DNA of 40,771 bases from an uncultured Bacteroidales bacterium (lineage in GTDB: Bacteria; Bacteroidota; Bacteroidia; Bacteroidales; FEN-979), in the NCBI GenBank assembly GCA_903845055.1, contig CAIMWF010000095.1, positions 1 to 40,771 on the forward strand, in the 5' to 3' direction. Position numbers and translations under genes: made by a program. Below, in pieces: positions 7,883-17,431 of the stretch. The notes under the pieces were generated by a model. That model did no database searches. It had not been told where the DNA came from and saw nothing but the letters and a program-made list of their open reading frames with translations. The stretch's first letter is position 1; every line of letters starts with the position of its first letter.

Positions 7883-10681
7883 TTAAAGTTTCACAATCTT
7901 CCCGGTACTGTTGCCAACTTTGACCAGGTAGGTTCCCTGCGGCAGGCTCCCGGTTTCGATTTTACCGGTGAAATCACCCTTTGGCTGGTGGCCGAAATCA
8001 TTGACCAGGACGATACGCCCCGTCAGATCGTAAACAGTCGCGGTCAGGTTACCCGAAATCTCATTCGTATAACCGATGGTAAGGATATCCTTTACCGGGT
8101 TCGGGGTGAGGGTCAGTGAACCGTAGTTCACGGTGCGGCCGCTTACAGGTTCTATCCCCACCGGTGCATAGTAGGTGGTGTCGAGCCATATACCACGTCC
8201 GTAGGAGGCAAGGTAAATTACTCCGTAATTCTGAATATGGAAGTCGTGCATCACCTGCTGGCGGATATCGGTTACAGGAACATCGCCGAGGTTCTGGATG
8301 TCGGAGGCCCACTGTGGTGTGCCATTATTGATGTTGGTGGTCGTAAAGACTCCAAAATCGGTTCCGACGATGGCATTGTTACCATGAAGTTCTATGAGCC
8401 CGCTGTAGACTGGAGCTTTGGGAAGATTGCTCTGAACCGAAGTAAAGGTAGGCTTCGCGGCATTTCCGTTCTGTGTAAAGAAGACATAATCCTGGTTGCC
8501 GTAGTTTCCAAGGGTAACCATCACCTGGCTTGTATTGGCAGGGTTGATGGAGATGGAAGTGATCACACGGTTCAGCATGGCAGGAAATGAAAATACCGAA
8601 TCAACAAGCACGCAACCCGGGTTGGTGATGATGGCTGTTGCCGAGTCATGGGCCTGGATAAGGCCTGTAACACGGATGAGCCTGCCAAGCTTCGTTCCTG
8701 CCCAGAGGGTGTTCAGGTCGGCTGAAACGGTAATGGTGTTGATGTAGTCGGCTTTTTTGGCTGTATCTGCGTAAACCAGGAAATGCTGCGGATGAACATT
8801 GAATTTGAGCAGGTCTTTGGTCATCCAGATGCCATAGGTGGTTGATTTCTTGCCATAAAAGAAATACCTGTTGGCAATGGGGTCGGCAATGGTGATGCTG
8901 GAACCTTTGACAATCGGTGCTGTGGTGGTATAGGGGAACCTGAATTTGTTGTTGGCACTTTCCACCATGATGGTGGTGTCGGCGGGGATGGTCTGGATCC
9001 TGGCGGTAACTTTCACACTGTCGCGGGTCTGGGCGAATTTGAAACTCTCCCACATGGTCATCGGAACATTGGTTGAATCAACCGGGTAGACGCCATAGTT
9101 GAAGTCGTTGTCATAGGTAAGGTCGGTCATATCCCTCCTGCGGGTGGTTGGTACGAAACCGTAATCCGTGAAAATTGCAATGCGCGAGTCGATGTTCGAC
9201 CATTCACAGCGGTTGCCATCTCCGCCAAAGAAAAAACCTTCCGGGTTAAAAACCGGGAACCCGTCGGAGGGCGAATTGATCGATTTCGGGTAAAAATAAC
9301 CCATGGCCAGGGTGCCGATGCGATCGCCGCCACCCATGACATAACCACGTTGTGCGGAAAATGCCACAGAATTGAACTGGCTGGTCGACAACAGTTTATT
9401 GATTGTTTTAAAGGTGATTGTATCTTTTATCGAACACACGCTAACGCCGCCGTCGGTGGCTACCAGCATCTCCTGGTGGTTAGTCGGGCAGAACATATAG
9501 GAATGGTGCAATGCGGGAGCACTGGTGGGGTACCATGGCGAATAGGCGCCATTGCTTACCACTTCCCAGTTGTAATAACCTGTAGGCTGAACCCGCCTCC
9601 CATGCCACATGTCGCCACCGCCGAGGTAAAGCTGGTAGGGATCCGTGGGAGAAACAGCAAGGGTATTCGCATAGCAGCCGGCACCGCCGAATGGTTCAAA
9701 AGTGGGATTTTTGGGAAAGATCACCGACCAGGTTGAACCTTTGTCTGTGGAATTATAGATATTCAGCAGCTTTCCGTCGGTACCGGCAAAGCTTGCATAC
9801 ATTACATTCACATCGGAGGGTGAAATGGCGAAAACCATCCAGCTGACCCCGGCATTGGGCAGGGTGTTGGCAAGACCCGTTGTAAGGGTTACCCAGCTGC
9901 TGAGGTTTCCTGCAGGAGCCATGTAGGCTCCGTCGTCAAAGGCTGCAATCACCGTGTTGTCTGAACCGACACACACATCCATGGTATAACCCGGTTTGGC
10001 CTTGGTAAAGTCGGCATAGTTATCGCTGTAATAAAGACCGCCGACTGTGGCAACCCACATGCGTCCGGTTGCATCGATCACCATTTTGGAGATGCCGGCA
10101 AAATCGGTATTGCTCTGTGTCGAGGGAATGGCCGAAAAGGCGCTGCCGTTCTTTGATGTATAAATCCCGGTTCCCGTGAACTGAATTTTATGGCAGGTTG
10201 TGACACCGGTAGCGGCGTACAGGGTTCCGTTGGAGGCCTGGACCATCCAGGATACCTTTGGGACGTTGTTATTCTCAACAGCCATCTGGGTCCATGTAAG
10301 ACCCTTGTTGATCGATTTCCAGATTCCACCCGATGCCGCACCGGCGATAATCGTGTTGCCCGTCTGGTCAGTATTGTCATAAATGACGCTCCTGATGATG
10401 CCGGAATAATTATCCGGACCGGCGCTGAGCCAGTTGAGGCCCATGGCTCCGTCAGCTGATTTCATCCGGAGCATTTCAGCCTCACGGCGGGCTTTCATCA
10501 CATCCGCAGGGTTTACCGTACCGGTCAGCTGGTTGGACCGGACACTCGCCCACCTGGATAAGTCGTGTTTCGTGAGTTCCGGATTCCCGGGTTGGCCGGC
10601 CATCAGCAGCACGGAACAAAACAACAGGAAAAATCCTGCAAAAGCTGTGATCAGGCCAAAGGGTAAAAATCTTCTTTTCAT
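7883..10681 (-). CDS. Secreted beta-propeller (sortilin/BNR-like) protein with T9SS sorting domain
   Basis: 932 residues from the ATG at 10681; an upstream in-frame ATG at 10729 would place 16 polar residues before the signal peptide and is less likely. The signal peptide and hydrophobic stretch cover about residues 5-28. The body has repeated propeller blades with Asp-box-like motifs (GGIWKSINKGLTW near residue 120; STDKGSTWSVIF further on), typical of VPS10/BNR or photosynthesis-II-stability-like folds. The last ~75 residues (LTPNPVKDIL ... GTYLVKVGNSTGKIVKL) are a type A T9SS sorting domain, so export through the type IX system is expected. No catalytic residues can be assigned; binding, adhesion or glycoside hydrolysis are all possible. 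A consensus promoter lies about 100 bases upstream. Confidence 0.85.
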   Translation of the reverse strand: MKRRFLPFGLITAFAGFFLLFCSVLLMAGQPGNPELTKHDLSRWASVRSNQLTGTVNPADVMKARREAEMLRMKSADGAMGLNWLSAGPDNYSGIIRSVIYDNTDQTGNTIIAGAASGGIWKSINKGLTWTQMAVENNNVPKVSWMVQASNGTLYAATGVTTCHKIQFTGTGIYTSKNGSAFSAIPSTQSNTDFAGISKMVIDATGRMWVATVGGLYYSDNYADFTKAKPGYTMDVCVGSDNTVIAAFDDGAYMAPAGNLSSWVTLTTGLANTLPNAGVSWMVFAISPSDVNVMYASFAGTDGKLLNIYNSTDKGSTWSVIFPKNPTFEPFGGAGCYANTLAVSPTDPYQLYLGGGDMWHGRRVQPTGYYNWEVVSNGAYSPWYPTSAPALHHSYMFCPTNHQEMLVATDGGVSVCSIKDTITFKTINKLLSTSQFNSVAFSAQRGYVMGGGDRIGTLAMGYFYPKSINSPSDGFPVFNPEGFFFGGDGNRCEWSNIDSRIAIFTDYGFVPTTRRRDMTDLTYDNDFNYGVYPVDSTNVPMTMWESFKFAQTRDSVKVTARIQTIPADTTIMVESANNKFRFPYTTTAPIVKGSSITIADPIANRYFFYGKKSTTYGIWMTKDLLKFNVHPQHFLVYADTAKKADYINTITVSADLNTLWAGTKLGRLIRVTGLIQAHDSATAIITNPGCVLVDSVFSFPAMLNRVITSISINPANTSQVMVTLGNYGNQDYVFFTQNGNAAKPTFTSVQSNLPKAPVYSGLIELHGNNAIVGTDFGVFTTTNINNGTPQWASDIQNLGDVPVTDIRQQVMHDFHIQNYGVIYLASYGRGIWLDTTYYAPVGIEPVSGRTVNYGSLTLTPNPVKDILTIGYTNEISGNLTATVYDLTGRIVLVNDFGHQPKGDFTGKIETGSLPQGTYLVKVGNSTGKIVKL

Positions 10682-10784
10682 ATCACTCGTTTTAATGTTG
10701 ACTATATTTTCTAGATTGATTGTTTCCAAAACCCGCCAAAATCAAAGGAATTACGATTGAAAAACCGTACTGTTTTTAAACGAA

Positions 10785-10792
10785 CAAATATA
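10785..10792 (-). promoter_or_regulatory. Candidate -7 box (TATATTTG) of the beta-propeller gene
   Basis: CAAATATA on the plus strand reads TATATTTG on the minus strand, a perfect TAnnTTTG, about 103 bases before the ATG at 10681. Confidence 0.5.
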
Positions 10793-10882
10793 AAGGAAAA
10801 ATAGTATCCTGCAAAATTTTTTTGCCTGCAGGGCAAATTCTTCTGTGAAAAACGGGTATTGGCAGGCAAGCGGGGGACAAAC

Positions 10883-11638
10883 CTAAATTTTCTCAAGCGA
10901 TGTTAGGGGGAGCCAACCTACGCTTCCGTTGGCGATCCTGATCTCAAACCACCCGTTGATGTTGTCAAGCAGGCGTACCTTGGTGCCTTCATGCACCACG
11001 AAAAGATCGGTGCTTTTCTCATCGGGAGAACTCTTAACTGTTATGGTAGGTGCAAAAATGATGGCTTCACTTGCCGATTTTGTGAAACTGTTGCTGCTCC
11101 AGGCCATCAGCAAGGCGAACAGGGAAAGGAGGATGAAGCCGGAAGCCGACCAGAAACCGGCCTTCCTCAAAACCAGGATGCGCGAAGTAAGATACAGTGC
11201 GCCGCCAAGCAATCCTGCCAGAAAAAGGAGAACGCCGATACCGGCCCATGTGTCAACCGAAAAAAGCTGGAGCAGGGCATTGAACCACCTTTTGTAGAAA
11301 AGGACCGGGAGGGGTTCAATTTTGTCGGATATTTTGGTATTGGCAACATTCAGGTTAAAATCAATGTCTTCATTTCCGGGGGCGAGGCGCCTGGCGCGTT
11401 CATACCAGAGGATGGCGTGCGCATAATCGTTCATTTTAAAATAGGTATTCCCCAGGTTGTAATAAAGTTCCGGGGCTTCATATCCCGCCGAAACCACCTT
11501 ATTATACAGGTCGGCAGCCGTGGTATAGGACCCGGCCGAGTAGGCCTTGTTGGCTTTGACAATGTTGTCCGTCTGGCCGGCAGGATAACCTGCGAGGGAG
11601 GCAGCCAGGAGGATCATCAATAGGGTGAATTGTCTCAT
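10883..11638 (-). CDS. batE: BatE: TPR and SH3-like membrane protein
   Basis: 251 residues. A signal peptide (about 1-21) leads to TPR repeats at about 25-95 (AYSAGSYTTAADLYNKV, APELYYNLGNTYFKMNDYAHAI). Two membrane segments follow around 130-185, and a bacterial SH3-like domain closes the protein (about 200-251, VRLLDNINGWFEIRIANGSVGWLPL). It is the last gene of the bat operon, 58 bases after batD. In Bacteroides fragilis the bat locus was named for aerotolerance. BatE probably serves as a periplasmic scaffold for BatA/BatB with BatC and BatD. The molecular activity of the complex is unknown. Confidence 0.88.
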   Translation of the reverse strand: MRQFTLLMILLAASLAGYPAGQTDNIVKANKAYSAGSYTTAADLYNKVVSAGYEAPELYYNLGNTYFKMNDYAHAILWYERARRLAPGNEDIDFNLNVANTKISDKIEPLPVLFYKRWFNALLQLFSVDTWAGIGVLLFLAGLLGGALYLTSRILVLRKAGFWSASGFILLSLFALLMAWSSNSFTKSASEAIIFAPTITVKSSPDEKSTDLFVVHEGTKVRLLDNINGWFEIRIANGSVGWLPLTSLEKI

Positions 11639-11696
11639 ATTATCAATAGGTCAAAAGTCAGAACAATGTAACGGCCATGATCAGGGTCTTTATGCA

Positions 11697-13565
11697 TCAG
11701 CGAAGCTCCCGCTCGATTTTCGTAATGATCTCAAGCGCTTCATTGTAAATGCGTTCCATGTTCACGGTTTTCTCCCCGGGAGCGAACCGGGCAAATTCGG
11801 TATTGTTCAGGGTTTCAATAAACTGGGTGATGATAGCGTCATTCACGTTCTGCTTTGTCAGGGCATCCTGCACCGAGTCGATGCTCAGTCCCGACAGGTT
11901 GATGCTGAATTTGTCGCCCAGGTAACCCCAGAGGGCCTGGGAAATGGCTATGTAAAAATCGTCCTGGTTGCCCGATTTTTTGAATGCTTCGGCCTTCTGC
12001 AGCCTTTTACGGGCAATCTTTGTCGCTTTCAGGTTCTTCATCAAAACGGTATTGCTGCGCCGGGCCATCCGTTTCCGCCACATGAACAGCAGGAGGATGA
12101 ACAGCGCCAGCGGGATGATCAGCATCAGCCAGAAGCCGGTTGAGCCGAAGAAACGTGAGCCGGCCAGGTTCAGCCTGAAGGTGCCGTCCTTGATATGTCG
12201 GATATCGCTGCCGATATACTTGATCTCCTCTTTATTGGCCCCCGCATACGTCACAACGGCACCGGCCTCGCCGCTCCCCTTTTCCACATCGATTGAAAAT
12301 TCGGGGCTTGTAAGCGTTACATAATGCTTTTTATCAAGATCGAAGTAACTGAAGGTGATCGGTTTGATCCTGAATTTGCCTGGCTTGCGCGGGATCATCA
12401 GGTATTCGAACACCTGGTTCCCCGAAATACCGGCCGCAGTGGTCTGGATATCGCTGGTGATTTTCGGATCGTAACTTTCAAAATCAGGAGGGAAGGTCAC
12501 ATTCAGTTTGTCGATGAGCTGGATATTCCCTTTCCCGCTGATGGTGCATTTCAGGGTAACCGCTTCATTGGTCTTCAGCCGGGTCTTGTCAACCTCCGAA
12601 TGAAAGGTGAAACTTCCCACGGCCCCGCTGAAATCCCCGGGTTTGCCCTCCTCGGGAAGGGGACGCACCGTGATGACCAGTGGGTTTGATTTCAACGATT
12701 TCTCAACATTGGCGACCCCGGAATTGAAGAACGAGTCGTTAAAAAAATCATCGAAAAAGGGATCGCCGGTCTTTGTTTTCGTTTGTCTCCTCACCTGGGC
12801 CACGCAGGCCAGCTCCAGGGGGTCGATGACCAGGCGCCCGCTTTTGAGCGGGAACAGTGCGATTTTACGGATATCGGCCACCACGTATTGTTCCCCGTCG
12901 ATCACCTGGGTGGTTTGCTGCAGCTTGTCATTTTCCTTCATCAGGTTCTGCGACCAGAATCCAGAAAACGAAGAGAGCTTGCTGATGTTGATCTGGGCAA
13001 TTGGAACCTTTGTAAATATTTTGTAGGTGATTACCGTTCCCTCGCCCTGCAGCGGGCTGGCGTTGGAAGCGAAAGCTTTGACATACACATCGTTGCTGTT
13101 CCCTGTGGCAGCAGGAGCCGCAGTACCCGGGCTCCTGTTCTGGCCGGCGGCTCCCTGGCCCTGGCCTCCCGGGACATTCGGATTTTTCACCACCCTGACA
13201 GACAAGGTGTTCGACGCAAACTGTTTGTTGTTTACGCTGACCGAGGCAGCCGGGATCTCGAAATTCCCCTCACGCGTCGCCTGGAGCAGGTAGGTGAAGG
13301 TATAGGTTATGGACATGGTTGTGCGCCCGTTCACAGCCCTGATGCTTGAATTGGTGCTGGTATTCGGACCGCTCAGCAGTTCAAAACCCTGGAAATTCGG
13401 ACCGCGGAAGCCGTTTCCCTGGGCATTCAGGGTATAGATGAGGGTGAAGGTCTCCCCGAGGGCAACAACCGGCTTTGCCTGGGCTGTAAACTGAACCTCC
13501 TGGGCAGGGGCGGTTCCTGCCAGCAGAATCAAGGAAATAATGCCAATAATGATTCTTCTTAACAT
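11697..13565 (-). CDS. batD: BatD: periplasmic beta-domain membrane protein
   Basis: 622 residues with a signal peptide (about 1-21, ending APAQ). A long periplasmic region follows, made of immunoglobulin-like beta domains (GETFTLIYTLNAQGNGF at the front; KTNEAVTLKCTISGKGNI near 340). A Gly/Ala-rich linker lies near residues 133-155. One C-terminal membrane segment (about 478-498, STGFWLMLIIPLALFILLLF) and a helical cytoplasmic tail complete it. This is the usual BatD/oxygen-tolerance architecture. The start codon follows the batC stop with a single base between (TAAcATG when read on the minus strand), indicating translational coupling. Confidence 0.9.
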   Translation of the reverse strand: MLRRIIIGIISLILLAGTAPAQEVQFTAQAKPVVALGETFTLIYTLNAQGNGFRGPNFQGFELLSGPNTSTNSSIRAVNGRTTMSITYTFTYLLQATREGNFEIPAASVSVNNKQFASNTLSVRVVKNPNVPGGQGQGAAGQNRSPGTAAPAATGNSNDVYVKAFASNASPLQGEGTVITYKIFTKVPIAQINISKLSSFSGFWSQNLMKENDKLQQTTQVIDGEQYVVADIRKIALFPLKSGRLVIDPLELACVAQVRRQTKTKTGDPFFDDFFNDSFFNSGVANVEKSLKSNPLVITVRPLPEEGKPGDFSGAVGSFTFHSEVDKTRLKTNEAVTLKCTISGKGNIQLIDKLNVTFPPDFESYDPKITSDIQTTAAGISGNQVFEYLMIPRKPGKFRIKPITFSYFDLDKKHYVTLTSPEFSIDVEKGSGEAGAVVTYAGANKEEIKYIGSDIRHIKDGTFRLNLAGSRFFGSTGFWLMLIIPLALFILLLFMWRKRMARRSNTVLMKNLKATKIARKRLQKAEAFKKSGNQDDFYIAISQALWGYLGDKFSINLSGLSIDSVQDALTKQNVNDAIITQFIETLNNTEFARFAPGEKTVNMERIYNEALEIITKIERELR

Positions 13566-13566
13566 G

Positions 13567-14277
13567 TTACCAATCTTTTTCTATTCCCGTTACCTGCACC
13601 TTGGCTTTTTGCTTCTTGACTTTCTGCATGGTTTTCTTCTCGTCATTTTTCAAAGCCTCCAGCATCCTGTCAGCATCTTCCTTGCTGATCTTTTTCTGGT
13701 CCTGGGGTGGTTTCTGCTGATCCTGGTTCTTATTCTGATCCTTGTTCTCGTCCTTTTTGTCTTTCTGATCCTTCTTGTCGTCCTTCTTGTCCTTGTTATC
13801 CTTGTTTTGCTGCTGCTGTTGCTGCTGCTTCTTCAGCATCATCCTGGCATATTCAAGGTTGTACTTCGTATCCTTGTTTTTCGGATCATTCATCAGGGCG
13901 TTTTTATAGGCCCCGATGCTTTTTTCATACTCCTTCGATTGCAGCAGGGAGTTGCCGAGGTTGTGAAAAACCTTCGATTTAACATCCTTGTCGGCAGTGC
14001 TGCCGGCTAAATTAGTGTATATTTTTGCCGATTCCTCGAAATTGTTGTTCTTATAAACGGCGGTCCCAAGGTTAAACTGCCCCTTTTCCGACTGTTTGTT
14101 CACCTCGAGGGCCTTCCTGTAATTCTTTTCAGCCTCCTTGTAATCTCCTTTATTGAAGTCGCGGTTGCCCTGGCGCAGCAACGCATTTTCCTTCTGGCAA
14201 AAGGCGGCAAGTCCGAAAAACAGGAATGCCGCCGCAAGAAAATATTTTTGTTTTTTCACTTTGATTCCAAGGTCCAT
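13567..14277 (-). CDS. batC: BatC: TPR protein with charged Q/K/D-rich tract
   Basis: 236 residues: a hydrophobic export signal (about 11-28), then three TPR repeats (about 30-145; NYRKALEVNKQSEKGQFNLG, FHNLGNSLLQSKEYEKSIGAYKNAL in part). A low-complexity tract rich in Gln, Lys, Asp and Asn follows (about 149-197), beginning with seven Gln in a row and containing repeated KDxKD words. The short helical tail ends VTGIEKDW. TPRs suggest protein-protein contacts with the Bat VWA proteins. The tract is probably disordered, and its CTG/CTT-rich DNA is slippage-prone. It is coupled to batD by a one-base gap. Confidence 0.88.
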   Translation of the reverse strand: MDLGIKVKKQKYFLAAAFLFFGLAAFCQKENALLRQGNRDFNKGDYKEAEKNYRKALEVNKQSEKGQFNLGTAVYKNNNFEESAKIYTNLAGSTADKDVKSKVFHNLGNSLLQSKEYEKSIGAYKNALMNDPKNKDTKYNLEYARMMLKKQQQQQQQNKDNKDKKDDKKDQKDKKDENKDQNKNQDQQKPPQDQKKISKEDADRMLEALKNDEKKTMQKVKKQKAKVQVTGIEKDW

Positions 14278-14286
14278 GTTACATGT

Positions 14287-14307
14287 TCATTATTCATTGC
14301 TCACTGC
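14287..14307. repeat. Heptad-period junction words between batB and batC
   Basis: TCA recurs at 14287, 14294 and 14301, seven bases apart (TTCAT-TA-TTCAT-TG-CTCAC-TG). On the coding strand these are three TGA triplets in three different frames; the first is the batB stop codon itself. Confidence 0.5.
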
Positions 14308-15329
14308 CCGAACGGCCTGAATTTTTTCAGCCACTGCGTTTTACGTTCAAAAACAAACAGGTCGAAAACCAGGATCAGCAGGGCCAGGGCAACGAAATAC
14401 TGGAAACGGTCTTCATAATCACTGTATTGCTTTTCCTCGATCTCTGATTTCTGGATTTTGCTGATATCCTCAAAAATCTTATTCAAACCGGTTTCGGAGG
14501 TGGTGGCTCTCACATACATGCCCTTTCCGAGGCCCGCGAGTTGCTGGAGCAGTTTTTCGTCAAGCCTGCTCATGATGGTTTGCCCCTCGCGGTCCTTTTT
14601 ATAGCCTGTCTGCACATTTCCGCTGTATTCCGGGATCGGGGCGCCTTCGGGAAGTCCCATCCCGATGGTATAAAGGGTGATCCCTTTTTTCACTGCGGCT
14701 TCGGCCTGTTCCAGCACACTGCCTTCGTGGTCCTCTCCATCGGTGATGATCACGATGGCCTTGTTGTGCTTTGACTCACCGAACCCGTTGGATGCAACCA
14801 GGAGGGCTTCGCCGATGGCGGTTCCCTGTTCCTGTACAATTCCTGTATTGATGTTCGCAATAAACATCTTGGCAGCGGCGTAGTCGGTGGTGATGGGCAA
14901 CTGGGTAAAGGCCTTCCCGGCAAAAACAACGATGCCGATGCGGTCGCCCTCGAGGTTGTCGATAAGCCGGGTAATCGACTGTTTGGCCCGTTCGAGCCGG
15001 TTGGGCTTGATATCCTGCGCCATCATTGAATTGGAGACATCCAGGCAGATCATCAAATCGATGCCTTTGCGCTTTACCTTTTCAAGCCTCGAGCCTGTCT
15101 GCGGATCGGCAAGGGCCACGATGAGCGCACCGAGTGCCAGGGCCATGCCGGTGAATTTAAGTACAGGTTTCCAGAGCGAATATTCAGGCATCAGTTGCCG
15201 GATGACCGCCCATTCACCGTATCTGGCGAGGGTCCTTTTTTTCCAGAGGATAAATACCAGGAGCAACCCGGTATAAACCGGGATCAGCGCAAGCAGGTAA
15301 AAATAATATATGTGTGCGAACCTGAACAA
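14301..15329 (-). CDS. batB: BatB: von Willebrand factor A membrane protein
   Basis: 342 residues with two N-terminal membrane segments (about 8-28 and 57-75), a VWA domain (about 88-290) and a C-terminal membrane helix (about 308-328). The MIDAS metal site is intact: DVSNSM at residues 97-102, and ITDGED further on. The start codon is TTG; an in-frame stop lies two codons upstream and no ATG is available, and the MFRFAHIYYFYLL beginning fits the family. BatB is thought to pair with BatA, metal-dependently binding client or partner proteins at the inner membrane. It sits between batA and batC in the conserved order. Confidence 0.93.
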   Translation of the reverse strand: MFRFAHIYYFYLLALIPVYTGLLLVFILWKKRTLARYGEWAVIRQLMPEYSLWKPVLKFTGMALALGALIVALADPQTGSRLEKVKRKGIDLMICLDVSNSMMAQDIKPNRLERAKQSITRLIDNLEGDRIGIVVFAGKAFTQLPITTDYAAAKMFIANINTGIVQEQGTAIGEALLVASNGFGESKHNKAIVIITDGEDHEGSVLEQAEAAVKKGITLYTIGMGLPEGAPIPEYSGNVQTGYKKDREGQTIMSRLDEKLLQQLAGLGKGMYVRATTSETGLNKIFEDISKIQKSEIEEKQYSDYEDRFQYFVALALLILVFDLFVFERKTQWLKKFRPFGQ

Positions 15330-15404
15330 AACTTATGTTTTAAATGTAAATCCTCTCCTCTTCAATCTTTGTTTCTGTTTTATAAAAGCAAGCCGCATTC
15401 CGTT

Positions 15405-16400
15405 CTAGGGAATATTTTTAAGATAGGCATACCTTAAAAGCAATTCGATCCCGAGCAGTATAAATGCAAACAAAACGAAAGGCAGGAAATCCTCTTTCTT
15501 TTTGCGGAATTCGGTCACATCGATTTTCGATTTTTCCATCTTATCGATCTCCCGGTAAATGGCGCGCAGTTTTGCATTGTTGGTGGCCCGGAAATATTTT
15601 CCGTCGGTCGCCTTTGCGATTTCCATCAGCAAGGGTTCGTCAAGATCAACCTTCATCATCTGGGTCTGTATGCCAAACGGGGTCTGTACAGGGTAGGGAG
15701 CCATTCCCAGGGTTCCGATCCCGATGGTATAGATGCGGATACCGTATAGTTTGGCGATTTCAGAGGCCGAGCGCGGATCGAGCGACCCCATGTTGCTGAC
15801 CCCGTCGGTGAGCAGGATGATCACCTTGCTGACCGCCTTGCTGCCTCTTAAACGGTTCACGGCCGTGGCCAGTCCGTCGCCCAGCGCGGTACCATCGTCG
15901 ATCATGCCGCTGTGAATGTCGCGGAAAAGGTTTTTCAGGACCGCGTGGTCGGTTGTCAGCGGGCACTGTGTGAAAGCCTCCCCGCTGAAGATCACCAGCC
16001 CGATCCTGTCACTCGGCCGCCCGTCAATGAATTCCATGGCAACATCCTTGGCCGCGGTCAGACGGTCGGGCTTGAAGTCCATGGAGAGCATCGAACCGCT
16101 CACGTCGAGGGCAATGACCAGGTCGATCCCCTCAACGCTGACATCCTGCCTGCTTAAACTGGTCTGGGGGCGCGCCAGCGCGATGATCAGTGCCATGATG
16201 GCCAGCAAACGCAAAACATACAAACCCTGGTAAACGTAGAATCTCAGGTTGCGCCCCACGCTGGCAAAGCCTTCCAGGCTGCTGACCTGCAGGTCGGCCG
16301 TATGGTTTCTGCGCCGGTAAAAATACCAGGCGACCAGTACCGGGATGACCAGCAGGAGAAAAAGATAACCGGGATTAGCAAACGTGAGCCCTTTAACCAT
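15405..16400 (-). CDS. batA: BatA: von Willebrand factor A membrane protein
   Basis: 331 residues: N-terminal membrane segments (about 10-28 and 58-77), a VWA domain (about 90-285) and a C-terminal hydrophobic helix (about 305-325). The MIDAS motif DVSGSM (99-104) is intact, as is LTDGVSNMG. It shares architecture with batB, from which it is separated by 75 bases. Proteins of this type are partners of MoxR AAA+ ATPases, which act as chaperones or remodelling factors on metal-binding VWA clients. Confidence 0.94.
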   Translation of the reverse strand: MVKGLTFANPGYLFLLLVIPVLVAWYFYRRRNHTADLQVSSLEGFASVGRNLRFYVYQGLYVLRLLAIMALIIALARPQTSLSRQDVSVEGIDLVIALDVSGSMLSMDFKPDRLTAAKDVAMEFIDGRPSDRIGLVIFSGEAFTQCPLTTDHAVLKNLFRDIHSGMIDDGTALGDGLATAVNRLRGSKAVSKVIILLTDGVSNMGSLDPRSASEIAKLYGIRIYTIGIGTLGMAPYPVQTPFGIQTQMMKVDLDEPLLMEIAKATDGKYFRATNNAKLRAIYREIDKMEKSKIDVTEFRKKKEDFLPFVLFAFILLGIELLLRYAYLKNIP

Positions 16401-16455
16401 AAAAAAGATCAGATAACTTTCATATTATATTCAATCCCCGGCTTCCGCCAGGTTT

Positions 16456-17421
16456 TCATATTCTCAATTCATCGTTTTCGACGGCCGGCGCACCGGTGGT
16501 TTCCCTTACAAAAGATATTCCATCCGACAGGCACTGGTCGTTCTCGGTTGCCACCGGTTGAGCTTTCGCAAATTTTACCATGTCGGCCAGTGCCAGCAGC
16601 CGGTTTAGCATTTCGACCATTTTCCGCGGGCAATCGGGCAGCTGAACCAGGCTCGCAGTGATCTCGGAGCTGGTCTGCTCCAGGGCGGGAACCTGGTAAC
16701 GCTCTTCGATATACCGCCGGAGAATGTCGGTCAGTTCGGAATGATACTCTTTAACCTTCCCGTTCTGCCACAGTTTTTTCACCCGAAGCTGCTCGAATTC
16801 ATGCATGGCACGCTCGTGGGCAGGTACAACCGGTTTTGGCCTGATCACAAATACAGGCTGCCTGTTCCTGCGTTTGCGGTAAAACCAGACGCCGGCAAAC
16901 ACCAGTGCGGCGACAGCCAGCCCCAGTAATATCCACGGCAGCATCTCCCTGAAAGTGATGGGGACCCCGAACGGCCCGATGATGGGTTTGATGGAGAGGG
17001 TCGTATCAACTTTTAAAGTATGCACCGCCAGGAGGATCATGGTGGTGGTGGCCATTCTTCCCGAGGTATCGGGCATAAGCCTGTACCTGAAAGGGATCGG
17101 CGGGATGGTGTAAAATCCGGAATCGTAAGAGGTGAAGTTCAGCTGCTGGGAAAGGGTGACCGATTGTTTATCGGCGGTATAGACGGTATCTATTTTCCCC
17201 CTGCCGATGATGGTGAGGTGTCCCAGGATGGTGTCGGGCAGGAAAGGCCATGCGACCTGCGACTTTGCAGGGCCGGTATACTTCAGGGTCAACCCTACAT
17301 GGTCGCCGATCAGCATCGCGCTTGTATCGAGCTTCGCCGTGGCATTCACATCCTGCGCCACTCCCGCCCGGGCGAGCAAAATCAAAACAAATACGGCGAT
17401 ATACTTACTTAAAATCCTCAT
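16456..17421 (-). CDS. BatD-like single-pass membrane protein of the bat operon
   Basis: 321 residues from the ATG at 17421, chosen because it places the signal peptide (MRILSKYIAVFVLILLARAGVA) at the very N-terminus; an upstream in-frame ATG at 17457 adds 12 polar residues. A beta-rich periplasmic domain (about 25-165) leads to a membrane helix (about 170-190, LPWILLGLAVAALVFAGVWF) and a helical cytoplasmic domain with an RRYIEERYQVPALEQTSSEI segment, as in DUF4381/BatD-like proteins. Its place between DUF58 and batA is typical of Bacteroidota loci, where the gene usually stays unnamed. It probably links the cytoplasmic MoxR/DUF58 pair to the periplasmic Bat parts. Confidence 0.8.
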   Translation of the reverse strand: MRILSKYIAVFVLILLARAGVAQDVNATAKLDTSAMLIGDHVGLTLKYTGPAKSQVAWPFLPDTILGHLTIIGRGKIDTVYTADKQSVTLSQQLNFTSYDSGFYTIPPIPFRYRLMPDTSGRMATTTMILLAVHTLKVDTTLSIKPIIGPFGVPITFREMLPWILLGLAVAALVFAGVWFYRKRRNRQPVFVIRPKPVVPAHERAMHEFEQLRVKKLWQNGKVKEYHSELTDILRRYIEERYQVPALEQTSSEITASLVQLPDCPRKMVEMLNRLLALADMVKFAKAQPVATENDQCLSDGISFVRETTGAPAVENDELRI

Positions 17422-17431
17422 CCTGAACCTG

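Noticed and set aside
13800-13840. CTG/CTT microsatellite as a phase-variable switch in batC
   Set aside because: The tract is a triplet repeat in frame (poly-Gln), so slippage would change length but not reading frame.
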